This document shows, piece by piece, positions 23,063-35,686 of a DNA stretch of 64,000 bases; the stretch's first letter is position 1, and every line of letters starts with the position of its first letter. The stretch is taken from NCBI GenBank assembly GCA_961205875.1, contig OY540815.1, forward strand, positions 4,216,001 through 4,280,000, in the 5' to 3' direction. Under the pieces are notes generated by a model. It had not been told where the DNA came from. It did no database searches and was given only the letters and a program-made list of their open reading frames with translations. The DNA comes from Sialis fuliginosa. Its lineage: Eukaryota; Arthropoda; Insecta; Megaloptera; Sialidae. The position numbers and the translations under genes are program-made.

Positions 23063-24639
23063 ATAGTATCTTGGACCAACAAAATACAATTATTCGATAC
23101 AATTACTCCAGAGTATATAGGTACGTATAAGAAAGCCAAATTCTAACTGACTTGGGGAAAACCCAGTTGTATAATTTGGAGAAGACGAAGTGTGACACCC
23201 GCTTTTTAAGCTTCGTCAATTCCACTTATTCGTAAAGTCGGGCACCTCTTCAAGATTTTAAATTCGTTGTGCTACTCGAAACTGCCCCGTTTATCCTCCC
23301 CCCTCCTCTGCAAGAATTATGTATGAAGAATTAATGGGTTGACCGGAATTTTTTTTTTTAAATTTGGTTTAAATTGTTATTTACTTGATGCATCGAATCA
23401 ATTTATTGATTTCAATAATTCGTAATTCTTATAAATATAATATGGAACTTCATCGCATTTAAGCAAATTATTTCGATCAAAGAAATATTTATTTGGTCCT
23501 AATACGAAATTATTGGCTGTTGCAAAAAATACTTTATTTACTTGAATCAATTAATATTTATTTGTTCCCAGCAGTTTTTTTTTCAGTGAAAGAAAACTTT
23601 TCGCGGTTCGAATCGTAAAATGCGCAAAAGTTTATACTCATTAATACAAGCATAACTGAAATCAGTCAATATATTCAGATCGCGAAAATTTGACCATTGG
23701 TCGCATGCATTACTTTAATAACAATTACTAAAAAAAATCGCCAGGGGCGCAAAAATGAGGGATTATTGGGTTAGTTTTAGACAAAAATTACCAATTTCGT
23801 GTTTTTATGTATGAAATTGTATTTTCATACTTCGGTGGTATATTGTGAGTTGTAGTGACCCTTAAGTTATACCATTTTGAAGTAAAAATAAAAATAAAGG
23901 TAGCAGCATCGCAAATTTCACCCACACCCTTCCCAAATAACCAATCAAACAAATATTATAAATAAACAAATTAGGTAAATATAATTTTACAGAATATTTA
24001 AAATAAATTCTACTGCACGCCTCTGATTAAATATAATGAAAGCCGATGGGAGAAACGAATGGCGATGATTCAGACAGGCTTCTTTTGATATCCGACAGTA
24101 AAAAATAAAACGCACGCCTCGGTAAAAGTCTTTGAATGTATTGTTAAGATATTTAGATTGCTCGAGGGTTCTTCCACGTTCATATCAGCTTTTAATCTAT
24201 TGGCAGTATTGAAGACTTCAAAAATGTGACAGCAAAAGACACACTATACTACTACTTGCCACCCTTTCTACCCTCCTCTTTATTTTGCTTTTTATAACAT
24301 TGTTTTTAAACAAGTATGGTGTATACACAAATATACTAATGATGTTTTTTTGTATAACTGATTTATTTAAGTGCATCTGTTGTTTTTTTTGCAATGGGAG
24401 GGGGATGATATGTAAACTACTAAAACATGGGTTTGTTTTAGAAACCCGGGAAAATCACTAGCGTATTATATCAACTAACAATAAGCGATTTTAGGAGATT
24501 GAAAGGGCTTATGATTTACATATATAAATTAATGGTAGAGTACTTTTATCTTAGCCTAAACTGTCCGTCAGTTCGTCTATATAAATTTTATACCAATTAA
24601 GATGAAATTTGATATTTTGAAATTTGAAATTATGAGATT
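23063..24639. other. Unassigned DNA, possibly single-copy
   Basis: I find no internal copies of this 1.6 kb and no coding frame. Bases 23150-23330 and 24040-24300 are less AT-rich than average. GGTTCGAATC at about 23606 looks like a tRNA B box but has no cloverleaf around it. Confidence 0.4.
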
Positions 24640-25470
24640 ATTGAAAAAAAATATTTTTATTTTGGATCCCTTTTCATTAGTCTGAAAAGTATATTTAAAA
24701 AATATTTTCACTTCTCCCATTGAGGGATAGGTCTTCTAAAATGCAACAAAAATGTTTTAGAACCTTTTGATTTTAACCCTTCAGTCACGATATATTTGCA
24801 TTAAAAGTCGTTATCAGAGCGTCCCCCATATCTTCTATTTTCTAAACTATCAATGTAAAAAATCTGAAAAAATTCCAGAATGTAGCTTTTAATTAGTAGT
24901 TTCACTCAAAATCATAACGAACACTGTCAAAAATATTTTGAACCCCCTCCCATGAATTTTAATGTGTATTAACATGTTTTTCACTTACCTCATAGGTCTC
25001 CTAAGATATAACAAAACATGTCAAATTACCTTTTGATTTTAACCCTTCAGTCACGATATATTTTCTTTTCAATGTCGTTGTCAGTGCCCCCCCCCCCCCC
25101 CTTCTAATTTCTAAACAAAATATCTGAAAAAATTCCAAAATGTAGCTTTTAAATAGTATTTCCACTGAAAATTATAACGAACACTGTCAAAAACATTTTG
25201 GACCCCTTCCCATGGACTGAAAAGCGTACTGACTTTTTTTTTTCACTTACCCCATAGGTCTCCTAAAATGCAACAAAAAACGTCAAGTGACTTTTTGATT
25301 TTAACCCTTCAGTCACGATATATTTGCTTTTCAATGTGGCTATCAGAAAAAATTATAACGGACGTTATAACAAAATAGTTTATGAAACATTTTGGAATAA
25401 CTCTTTTATAAAAATCATAGTAAGAATGACTTTGGAACCTTATCTTGTGTTTGCCCAACACGCTCTTGGC
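24640..25470 (-). mobile_element. Family C repeat, copy 3, inverted
   Basis: Complement of the family C body in at least two full units and a partial third: CGAACACTGTCAAAAA occurs at 24918 and 25178, spacing 260; TTTTAACCCTTCAGTCACGA occurs at about 24774, 25039 and 25300. A 15-C run lies at 25087-25101, the same place as the G run of copy 2. Confidence 0.75.
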
Positions 25471-26835
25471 CGTTTTATTATAATTATAATTATAATGTTA
25501 ACTTGTGTCAAAAGAATTTCAAGATTTAGTTTTTTCTTAGAAATCTTTAATCGGAAATTGTTCCAGATATTGATAAGATTTATAGTCTGTTGAATACTTT
25601 TTGAACCGTTAATTTGAATCCATTTGGCGTGAAACATTCTTAAGAGATATGATGAAGTAATCCTATTGATATTCCCAGCAATATCTCAGTCTACCTGGAG
25701 AACCGTTTAAACGAACAGAAAATGTTATTATTGGACAATTCTTTTTTAAAAATAAATTAAATAAAAGTTTGTTAATGTCAAATAAACATTGAATTGACTA
25801 CCAACCGTCTTAAAACACGCAATATTGATGAAATAAGAATGATCGATTAATTAATTAATTTATTAATAATTTGATAACACCGGTGGAGGCCATATTTTAA
25901 ATGCATTTATGTGCATGAAAAACTTTGTTTCTTATGCAGCCTTGATCGTAGGTATAAATAGAAGCTACTAGTGCACTTTGGTAACAAAATATTGATTCCT
26001 GATTTTTTTACTGAGTTTTTAATTCAACACAATTTTTTTTAAATATTTCGTGACATCCTTAAATATTGGCAAATATCATTGGTAAAGCTGTTCATATTTG
26101 GTTATATTATGGTTGATCTCAGTTCTTTGGAGCTTTAGAAAGAATTTAAGCTAATATACGAGTCTGTGCGATGATGTGCTCCAGAGTTATTCAATTTTTA
26201 CCTATTAAGATCGGCTTTTTCACCCTCTGCAAGGGGTGTTTTTTGGTTAAATTTTATCTAACCGGTCTCAATTGATTTGTTTGAGTATCAGCTACAAATA
26301 TCAACCACCATCGTCGATATAGTTTTTAAAATAAATCGAAAAACGAGGAAAAACGCGATGTTCACCTTTTTATCAATTTTTAGGAGTAAAGACTCACTCC
26401 TCACGCGGGCGAGTTATTTTTTTCGTGTTCAGCGGCTCAAAATCTATAAGAATTGACCATAAAATTACTGTTCCGAAAAATTTCCCATTTTGACCAATTT
26501 CTCTGCTTCATTGGCTGGACTAGAAATGATTTAAATATTATAATAATCAAATGGGAGGAGCCTCCTAAGCAAATTGGAAATGAAAACTGGACGACCACTT
26601 CACTGTACACCTAACTTCATCCTGTTGAACTTCCTGCTTTCCATGGTGCGCACATTTCGTTGCATACTAAAATTTTAGCCTTAACGTGCCGAAAGAAGTA
26701 TGACTTCAAAAATATTGCTTTGCATTAAAATACAAAAGAATAATGTAAACCTCATTTACGAGTGTTTGTAACATAACTTAAAAGTCATCTACTTGAAAAA
26801 CGTGCGCCATATATCCATATAGAAATATTTTATGT
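25471..26835. other. Unassigned AT-rich DNA
   Basis: No gene. Short simple runs (TAATTAAT near 25851). The minus-strand frame 25440-25637 spans the family C edge and is chance. Confidence 0.4.
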
Positions 26836-26874
26836 CACACACCCACACACACACACACACATACACACACACAC
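26836..26874 (+). repeat. (CA)n microsatellite
   Basis: Interrupted CA repeat of about 39 bases. Confidence 0.95.
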
Positions 26875-27180
26875 AATCGTACAAAGAGAGTGTTTAACAC
26901 AAAACGCGCGTACACATATCTAAAACAAGTGGTTCAGTTGTAGGTACACTTCTTGAAATGGATTTCTCGTGTCGATGGAACGCACATTGTCGTGGTCCCA
27001 AAGCTGCCCCCCACCCCCCGCGGCCACATATAGCCACGTCTTTGGTATCGGATCGAACAGGTCCCCAGATGCGTACACTTATTGAGGACGGACAGACCTA
27101 GACGGTTTATCCCCCCAACTACATAATACGTATTGCTGGGGTGAATGTACAAGATGTGTTCTTCAATGTGGCTAATTGTG
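26875..27180. other. GC-richer single-copy patch
   Basis: About 300 bases with clearly raised G+C, including CCCCCCACCCCCCGCGG near 27007. A 72-codon minus-strand frame (26934-27152) has no recognised motif. It could be a conserved non-coding block or an exon of an unseen gene; nothing in the sequence decides. Confidence 0.35.
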
Positions 27181-27612
27181 TTGTGTTTTTTTTTATCCTC
27201 TGGGTTTGATTGATTTATTTTATTGGTGGAAGGTGTGTCTAGACTCTAGGTTTTATGTTCACATATATTTTCTTGTGGAGTATAAGAAACCTTACTAATT
27301 TTTTTAAAGCTTGTTGGTTTAAATTTTCAAACAAACAAATATACGAACTAAATTTTAATTGGATGTAGTTGAAGTTGTTATAACATAATAATAATAATAG
27401 GCTCCGCTACTTGAGGTAGGGGAGCTATTCTCTTTTATTGTTTAATAAAGTTACAATCATATGTCAGTATTTAGGTTGTTACATTGAATGTTGTTTAATA
27501 ATGTTTATTTATGTTTAACTCTAACTAATAAAATAAATATCTTATCTATGTAAAATCAAAACAAAAATCTCCTGTGTGTGATTCTTGATTCAGATAAAAG
27601 GAACAAAGGAAA

Positions 27613-27975
27613 TCAGGAGTATGTAGTCGGGCTAATCATTTCGTGGGCGCGATCGGTCCAATAACCCATGTGTTGGTGAAGGGCGTCTCTGCAGGTTAAA
27701 TAGTGCGGGCAGAATAGCAGTCTGTGGATCAGAGAGTCGGGGGCCTCGCATGTTAAATAGTTCGGAGATTGGACCTTTCCGATTCGGTGCAGATGTTGAC
27801 CAAATTCCCCGTGGCCAGTCAGAAATTGGATAATGAGCGTATCATATTTAGGTAGTTGGTGAATCAACGAGGATGCTCTTAGAAATAAGACAAAGTTGTT
27901 ATAACAGGATGACCGAAATATACGTGGACGATTTGAATTGTACACAATTTCTAAGGTTCCATACCTCAAAATGAA
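27613..27975 (-). pseudogene. LINE (R1/Jockey-type) C-terminal fragment
   Basis: Read on the minus strand, the last about 120 codons contain QFLTGHGEFGQHLHRIGKV, then a CEAPDSLIHRLLFCPHY block. The TGHG-x-F-x-x-YLHRIG phrase followed by C...HLLF.CP is characteristic of the region after the RNase H domain of R1/Jockey-type non-LTR retrotransposons. The stop is at 27613-27615. Reverse transcriptase is absent; upstream (beyond about 27975) the sequence changes to family D, which also supplies the apparent start codon at 27996. A (TAA)n run near 27387-27400 could mark the 3' end. Confidence 0.8.
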
Positions 27976-28400
27976 AATATCTGCCATGGGAGCCACGGGA
28001 CTTTCTTATACGTAATCCTGACAGTGAACAGTGTACGTGATTCTTATTTTATTAAAATATATTTCTGACAAATTAATAAAAGATAGAATAAAATGAATGA
28101 GACATACACTATAATTAATATTATTCTCTACATTATCTATCTAATGAATTTTTGTTTGTTTACTCATGTCAATTTTTGAATTTTCGAATTATTTTTGAAA
28201 TAATAAAAAAATGTCTTACATAAAAAATGTTGAGTATGTTATTATCTATAATTTATTCCCCATACATTTTTTTACAACATTTATGATTTAATCAGAAAGA
28301 TTTTATTTTAAGTAATTATTTAGACTCACCCACGCAGTTCAATCTCTGTAATATGTATAAAAAAGTCTCATGACACTCATGGCAGAATCTCTGTTATGAA
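27976..28400 (-). mobile_element. Family D fragment, inverted
   Basis: Complement of the right part of the D copies at 31487 and 50545: ACTTTCTTATACGTAAT at 28000 and the stretch ATTATCTATAATTTATTCCCCATACAT near 28241 match both. It joins the LINE fragment directly, so one inserted next to or into the other. Confidence 0.65.
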
Positions 28401-28489
28401 CCATTTGAATTATAATAATTTTTTTTCGAAAAAATGAATAGAACATAAATTATAGATAATAATATTACCTACAATTTTTAACATTTTTT

Positions 28490-28860
28490 ATTGCATTTTA
28501 AGAGACACTATCTAAAGTAATTGAGAAAAAAATGTTAAGTACACTTTTCAATCTGTGGGAGAGAGGTCCAAAACAATGTTTCAAAAATTTCATAATTTCA
28601 ATCTACGTCCGTACGTATACCAAATTTCATCTTAATAGGTTTATAAATGAGAGAATGAATCCATTAACCAACGTTCGTTTAAATCTAGGCCCAAAAATCT
28701 GTTACTTCCAAATAAATGTTTAACTTTTTTTTAAGAAATAGCATTACAATAAATAGATCTTGGCATCTGGATGCCCATAAAATAAAAAATATAATTACGT
28801 ACAAAACTCGTCGAATGAAATCGAAAAAGGAACACGGGTACCTATCCTTTAACACAAGGG
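28490..28860 (+). mobile_element. Family C-related fragment
   Basis: ATTTTAAGAGACACTATCTA then CAATCTGTGGGAGAGAGGTC follow the C body order; from about 28600 it shares a 260-base stretch with 40890-41130 (ACCAACGTTCGTTTAAA, AATAAATxGATCTTGGCAT). No coding capacity. Confidence 0.55.
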
Positions 28861-29366
28861 TTAAATTAATTCATATAATCGAAGTTCTCCTATGCAAAGA
28901 AAGTTTCATCCGTTTAAAATGGCACGGAACGCAGATAAATTTCAAAACAAAAATGTGTTGAAATTACACTTTATAGCAAGCTATGTTTGTTGAGGAACGC
29001 TGATTACATTACATTTGCCATAAGCGAGTATAATTTTCGTAAATGTTAGCAGCTGGAGATTTAGGTGTCAAACTTGAAATTGGTCTTGAATCAAACTTGG
29101 CATTTATAGTAAATTGAGGGAGTTGGAATGCTAAATTGGGAATTCAGTGGCGGTTAGACGCTCTCCCCAATCCCTTTCTATGTATCTTCTTGTCATCTAT
29201 TTCTGCCAAATGAATTATTTGTCATAACTGATTCAAGTACAAACTTTACAGTGGTAATGTATATTTCAACTTTTAGAAACTGTTAATCATTGATGTTGTT
29301 ATTTAAACACATGTAAGTTTTTGTATGAATGTTTAAGTACTGTTTTTCAATAAGATATGATTCTCA
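28861..29366. other. Unassigned DNA
   Basis: No repeat copy or coding frame recognised. Confidence 0.4.
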
Positions 29367-29600
29367 CAGGGTGTCCAGTAAACATATCGACAAACTTTCA
29401 GGAGTTGTCGATGACATTAAAACAATCGCTTTTTGTTAATAAACCCATGTCTGCAAACGAGTAAAAGAAAGAACCTCGCACAAAATCAATGAATTTTTTG
29501 TCTGTAAATGATAGTTCAGAGTGTACTGATCAAAAGTCGTTAAGGGAATTCATTATTTTCGTTAGAGGGGGCGTATCGAATCATTTAATGTTCAATAAGT
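29367..29600 (+). mobile_element. Family J fragment, copy 1
   Basis: Starts CAGGGTGTCCAGTAAACATA and matches 37963-38190, including AATCGCTTTTTGTTAATAAA. The CAGGG start suggests a TA-target DNA element, but no right end is visible. Confidence 0.6.
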
Positions 29601-29809
29601 GGGTACATGATTTTAAGTTGTTTATCTCCTACAGGATTATTTTTTAGAAAAATTTGAATAGAATAAAAAGTGCTCCGAATTAATATAGTAAATAAATACA
29701 AAAAAAATAACTTTTGCTTTGGTGACATTTTATAGTTTGGGTTGGCAGTTTTTTATAAAATTAAGAAATGTTATAAACAATTCTAAAAATAGTTCTTTAG
29801 AAATAATCA

Positions 29810-29963
29810 CCTTGAACATTTTTTTAAAAGTCAACAAAAACAACCTGGTATGGCAATAAAAAAAAACATTGAACTTTTATTTATTTATTTTTTTCAATTT
29901 AAACATTTTATTTGACTTATGTGTATTTCAAAATATCAATTTTCAAACGTCATTATTCCTATT
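29810..29963 (+). mobile_element. Central fragment of the 6598-7400 foldback family
   Basis: CATTTTTTTAAAAGTCAACA and the following palindromic turn, then ATTTGACTTATGTGTATTTC, repeat the centre of 6598-7400. It ends exactly where the next foldback starts. Confidence 0.75.
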
Positions 29964-29965
29964 TA

Positions 29966-30838
29966 CAGGGTGGGGCATTTAAAGTGTTACAGTTGATTAT
30001 CTCAGAACCATCGCATATTTGAAAAAAATGTTTCAACCAAAAAATGTTTGGTTGTAAGGGGGTAATCTAATAGTAATATTTATTTGCTATTTAACGTGGC
30101 CTTCAAGGATATTTGAAGGTCAACATCATTTTTTTAAATAGGAACCTATAGTTTTTTATTGAGTAATCTTATTCTACGTGAAAAAACACGAATCATTCAT
30201 TAAAAAAATTTTTTTGAACAACCCAAGCTTTCCAAGGTATCTAACAAAATAATTCGAGATTTTGAACTTTCAAGAATTTTTTACTCAGAAACCACAAACT
30301 TTAGAAAAAAATACACAAAATATTTATTTGGGTCTAATAAAGCGTGGAGAATTATTTTAAAAAAATTTAAAACTTTTTCTATTTATTTTATTTTAACAAA
30401 AACAAAAAAAAGTACGAAATGTTAAAAAAAATCTAGAATAATTCTCCAAATTTCATTAGACCAAAATAAACATTTTTGGTATCTTGTACTTTTTTTCTAA
30501 AGTTTATGGTTTCTGAGTAAAAAATTCTTGAAAATTCAAAATCTCGAATTATTTGGTTAGATACCTTGGAAAGCTTGGGTTGTTTAAAAAAAAAGTTTAC
30601 AATGAATGATTCGTGTTTTTTCACGTAGAATAAGATTACTCAATAAAAAACTATAGGTTCCTATTTAAAAAAATGATGTTGACCTTCAAATATCCTTAAA
30701 GGCCACGTTAAAATAGCAAATAAATATTACTATTCGATTACCCCCTTACAACCAAACATATTTTGGTTGAAATTTTTTTTTTCAAATATGCGATGGTTCT
30801 AAGATAATTAACTGTAACACTTTAAATGCCCCACCCTG
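29966..30838. mobile_element. 873-bp foldback element, copy 1
   Basis: CAGGGTGGGGCATTTAAAGT at the left and its complement at the right, flanked by TA on both sides (29964-29965, 30839-30840). The arms pair along nearly their whole length and meet near 30400. Copy 2 is at 45976-46853. TA target and CAGGG ends fit a Tc1/mariner-like MITE. No transposase. Confidence 0.9.
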
Positions 30839-30840
30839 TA

Positions 30841-31486
30841 TATTCAAACCCTCCACTACGTTTATATAATGTATATTCAAAATAACACATTTTTTAAATT
30901 TAAGATTAAAAATGAATAAACGATCTTATTAAACCGACTTACTTTATAATGAATTTTGTGTGTGGAAATAACAAACGGTATTACTGGCGGGGTAGTTTTT
31001 TTTCTAAATTGTATATAATTTTTATTTTTTTATCTTATCATAATTAATATATAATTAAATAATGTATATTAACAAATTCGAGGGAAGGGTTTAACTCCTA
31101 CCTCCCCCCATCGTGGATGCGGCATTGTTATTGTTTATGTATACTCTGTGGTCTACATTATTTACGTAACAATGTCTGTTGTAAAGATTAGATATAAGAA
31201 ATACCAAAATGTATATTATACGTCGGCTAGAAGATAGTTTGTATTGTTCTGTTGAAATTGAAGACGATAAATAACTTTTCTAGAAATGACTGCTACACTG
31301 TTCGCGATTTATGTGTTTCACAACGTCACAACGTCTTTGTAAATAAATACATGCTAGAGCTTATTTAACACAGGCGACTGTCATGTTCTATTAAAGTCGG
31401 TAAAAATGACAAAGATTTTTTCAGTATAGTTATAAATGCATAGGTTTTATTACAAAAGTAAATAAAATATTGTATAATCAGATTTT
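30841..31486. other. Unassigned DNA
   Basis: AT-rich; no repeat copy, no coding frame. Confidence 0.45.
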
Positions 31487-32395
31487 TACTTTCTTATGCC
31501 ATGTAAATATGAAATATACATATAGTATAAGTATAGTGAAGTCGATTTTTTTCGAAGTCCGGATTTTGATGGAATTATCCATACCTTCCCTTAATCCATT
31601 CTGACTATTTTCGCCATGATGTCTGTGTGTCTGTCTGTCGGTCTGTAAGCGCTGTAACTCAATTACGACAAATCGTAGTAGGATAAAATTTTATATTTAA
31701 GATTAATTATTGCCTAGGAAGAAACGTCCTATTTTTGAAAACGATCTATCAACCGGATACGGATGTTTACCTAAGTCGATTTTTGAATTTTTCGAATTAC
31801 TCTGAAACAGTGCGAAATAGAGAAAAATGGTCAAGTTAAAAATTGTAGTTATTATCAATATCTATAATTTATGTTCTATTCATTTTTTCGTAAAAACGAA
31901 TTTTTGAAGAAGAAAAAAATTTATTATAATTCAAATGGTTCATAACAGAGAAGAAATATCTGCCATGAGTGTCATGGGACTTTCTTATACATATTACAGA
32001 GATTGAACAGTGTGTGTGTTTGCCATAGGTACCATGGGACGTAATACTAAGAGTAGGTGAATCTAATTAATTACATAAAAAAACTCTTTCTGGCTACATA
32101 ATAAATGTCGGAAAAAAATGTATGGGGAATAAATTATAGATAATATACTCGACTTCTTATTTCAAAAATAATTCGAAAATTCAAAAATTTACAAGAGTAA
32201 ACATCGGTTTTTAGTTACTATGTTAAAAAAATCATTTGTTATATTTATATAATGTAAAGAATAATCTTACCTATATTATTCATTTTATTCTATCTTGTTA
32301 GTTTGTCAGAAATGTTTTAATAAAATAAGAATCACGTATACTATTCACTGTTAGGATTACGTATAAGAAAGTCCTGTGGTTCCCAAGGCAGATAT
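31487..32395 (+). mobile_element. Family D element, copy 1
   Basis: Collinear with 50545-51498 from ACTTTCTTATGCCATG, through CGCTGTAACTC, to GTATAAGAAAGTCCTGTGG and AAGGCAGATATTT. The ends show ACTTTCTTAT and ATAAGAAAGT, a possible short inverted repeat. Contains a (TCTG)n stretch near 31625. No coding capacity; class unknown. Confidence 0.7.
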
Positions 32396-33145
32396 TTGTG
32401 TTTGAGTTGATAATTTTTGGATGTGATAATATTCGTTCCGAAAAAAAACAAATCTATATAATAATTATGTACAGTATATAGTAAAAGAAATCCTCTCGCC
32501 GCGTCTGTCTGTGCACGATTATCTCAGTAACTACTGAACGGATTTCATTTCGGTTATCACTAATGAATAGAGTGTTTGTGGATATTTTTGAAGTTGAAAA
32601 CAAAAACAATCGTTGAAGAGGTATCTTTAATAATTAGCGTACATACGCACACACACACACACATCTTTCTGAAAATGACTTTTTTTTAAATATTTAAAAT
32701 TTTAAATATTTAAAAATAAAAAAATTGAAAATTTATCAAAGTTAATATTTGTCTGCGTGTGAAACCAGTATTTTTTGTTTCATACAAATATTTTTTTTAA
32801 GATTTTAAGTCTTTACCTTTCACAAACCATCTTTAAGTATATCACATTCAACTAAAACAACACAGTTATTTATAAATTCCATTTTAGAATACATAATGCC
32901 ATCACATTGTCTTTTCTTAAAAGCTGTCCTAACTAATGGAGGCCATTTCTTTTCTTGAAAGATTCCATTTTGAAAGCACACGTTAAAATAAGTCTATACG
33001 AAAAATGATACTTATAGGTTGTCTATAAATTCAAGCAAATATATTTTTAATCTTTCATCATAATTTGCAATCGATATCGTCAAATCATAATTTAACTGCA
33101 TAAACCACGAAAATATCAAAACTAACACAGACAGAATTAATTTTT
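32396..33145. other. Unassigned AT-rich DNA with (CA)n
   Basis: A short (CA)n run lies at about 32646-32663. No gene. Confidence 0.5.
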
Positions 33146-34038
33146 TAACTGACTTCAAAAAAAGGAGGAGGTTCTCAATTTGGCTTTATAGGTATATTTT
33201 TTATGTATGTTCAGGCATAACTTTGTTTGAAAGAGTATACTCCCGAGGTGGTTTTATAGAAATTTTATTAGAATCTGATCATGGACTTCGAGATACGCCA
33301 AACAAAAGAGAAAAATAAAAAACTTGATAAAATAAAACCAACTTAAAACAACTTTAAATAATAATTAAATTTAACAGTTTTTGAAATTGATGTCAAACCA
33401 ATAAAAAAACTTCTTAAGATGGAAAAAACATCTGCCAAGTAAAAGCACAGTGTTTCGTCGTGCTAAATTCACCAAATTGCCTATCATTTAATTTTTATAC
33501 AATTTTACTAAAAAAATATTAGTTCAAAATTTTTCTTATTATTTTTTCGTACATTCTTAATTTTTTGACAATTCAAATTTAAATCTAAATTTATGAAAAC
33601 GTCAAAATGACATTAAATATGTCACAGTAAATATCAATTTAAAAAAGTAAATGATGATTTTTTTAAAGCAAATTGAAATAAAGGGGAATAATTTACAATA
33701 AACGTTGTAGACCTATATTATAGGAAATTGAATGAAAAATTTCTTTAAAATTTTCACGTAACATGTATCGTTTTTGAGATATCTTGAAAACATAAATATT
33801 TTTGGATGTAACTTCTCCTCCTTCCAAACAATTTTAATGATTTTGAAATGGGACCGTCCTCAAGCCAGACACAACTATCCAACCAAGTTTCATTAATATC
33901 GGTTCAGTGGTTCATGCGTGTGACTAGGATTCAAGGGACAGACAGCCAGACACACAGACACGGAACGAAACATTTTTGATAATTAAGATAGAATAAATAA
34001 AATCGACTTTGTTTTCAGGGTTTTTTTTAAGTCGGTTA
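33146..34038. mobile_element. TIR element (TAACyGACTT ends) containing a family F piece
   Basis: TAACTGACTTCAAAAAAA at the left and TTTTTTTTAAGTCGGTTA at the right form an imperfect terminal inverted repeat. The opening through AGGAGGAGGTTCTCAATT is a phrase I recall as common at ends of insect DNA repeats. Between about 33430 and 33965 lies an inverted, diverged family F copy (CATCTGCCAAGTAAAAGCAC to CACGGAACGAAAC). Non-coding. Confidence 0.65.
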
Positions 34039-34772
34039 TATTATTTTATTCTTAAAAAAGTTTTTATACCAATAGACATATTGAAACACAAATTTGGTAA
34101 GTTAATTTGTAGACACCTGTATATAAGTTTTAAGAATTACTCTAAAATGGGAGCGCTTACACAAGGCAGCGTCAATCTTACAATTTAATTGAATGGAAAG
34201 AAAGAACAATAGTGAAGTGATTTGGAAAATGATAACTATTATACAAACTTTAGCGTACGAAAGTATCTTGAGACATCTAGAATTTTCAATGATTAAAAAA
34301 AAATAACTTGACTTTAACTACAAGTAATCAAAAGATGTAAAAATAATTAGTCATCTAGAAGCTCCAATGAATAATAATAATCGATTATAATTTTGATTTT
34401 TTGATACTAAAAAAAAACTATTAAGTATGACTAAACACCTACTTTGGTGTTAGTTGGGTAAACTAATTAACGGCTTACTTAAATATTTTCAGTTTGTGAA
34501 ATTTTTTTACGAATAGCTGTGCCCGCGGCTTCGCTCGCGTGGATTACGGAATTATTGTTTAGGATTTTTGAAAAATATAGTTGAATTATTTTAGATCTTT
34601 TTATTCTACACAATTTTTTACTATATTGTTCAATATTTAACGATTTAAACTTTTTTCCGACTTGATTTACTATTATCGTCACCTAACCTAACGTAACAAA
34701 ATATGTACTAAAACCTGGTCAAATAACATATCTATGAATAAAAAAAAACGCGAGACATTGCGTTTTAAAATA
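34039..34772. other. Unassigned AT-rich DNA
   Basis: A GC-richer phrase GCTGTGCCCGCGGCTTCGCTCGCGTGG at 34517-34543 is a short motif I recall as typical of insect repeat ends. No gene. Confidence 0.45.
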
Positions 34773-35650
34773 AGGTAATAGCAGCAGTCTTGGTCCCTTT
34801 AAACGCAAGGTATATCTACTGTTTTGGGATTGGTTGATTAAGGGGGTATTCTGGTCTAGAAATTTGAAAAAAACGATTTTTTTCATATTTTCAAAGCTTA
34901 GCCCTTTAAGAATATGTCCTTAAGAGGATTTTTCAAAATTCAAATTATTTTCGGAGATATAGCTGTTTTAGTGACGCGGTATTAGACTGCATGTAACTTT
35001 ACGCGAAACTTTAAACGCGTTGTTCTCGAAACAATTTTTTTTAAATTCTTGTCATGATTTGTCAAGTTTTACTGAACCGATTTACTTGAAATTTGGTGTG
35101 AGTCTTCTCTATCGAACTCACTATAGTTTAACACCAATTTTCAATTTAAAAAATTCGGAAATGCCAAAAAAATGGTACAAAAATTTATCATTTTTTCAGG
35201 CAGCCGCAATTTACTGAAAAATTATTTTTTTTTCAACTTATTTATAATTATTTTTTCATTTCAGATTACTAGGAGGGTTACAATCGTGACAGACTTCGGG
35301 CGCCTTTTTTTTGGGACCCCCCACTTCATCTTTTTCTTTAAATATTAATAAATATCTTGTAAAATAATGGGTAGTAAAAATATTTGTCTTTTTCTTATTG
35401 CACTTGAAAAAGTACCTAAAGTTCTTGCCTCTAGACCAGAATACCCCCTCAAAACAACTACGTCTTTATTAAATCTATTTTATTACAAAAATTCGCAAAC
35501 ATAGTTTTTTTTTTAATTACAGCCTTTTATTTAATGGATAAAGTAAAATCAGTAATAGGCACCCAGTGATGGACACTTGTTAATGGTTTCAAAATGATAA
35601 GTACTACGACACAGAAGTTATAAAATAAACAATCGTAAAATTTGGTTTGT
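34773..35650 (+). mobile_element. Family A copy 4, interrupted
   Basis: The left end AGGTAATAGCAGCAGTCTTGG matches the family A start; after the insertion at 34841-35449 the copy resumes at about 35480 (TTCGCAAACATAGT to ACAATCGTAAAATTT), in step with copy 5 at 53573-53860. The right end is missing. Confidence 0.6.
34841..35449. mobile_element. 609-bp TIR element inside family A
   Basis: AGGGGGTATTCTGGTCTAGA and its exact 20-bp complement at 35430-35449. No clear target duplication was found. The 65-codon frame within has no motif. Non-autonomous DNA transposon of unknown superfamily. Confidence 0.88.
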
Positions 35651-35686
35651 CCAAAAAAATTTTTTTTAATTATATACAGGCTAGTT

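Noticed and set aside
23600..23640. tRNA gene suggested by GGTTCGAATC
   Set aside because: No T-stem pairing around the loop and no acceptor or anticodon stem could be drawn.
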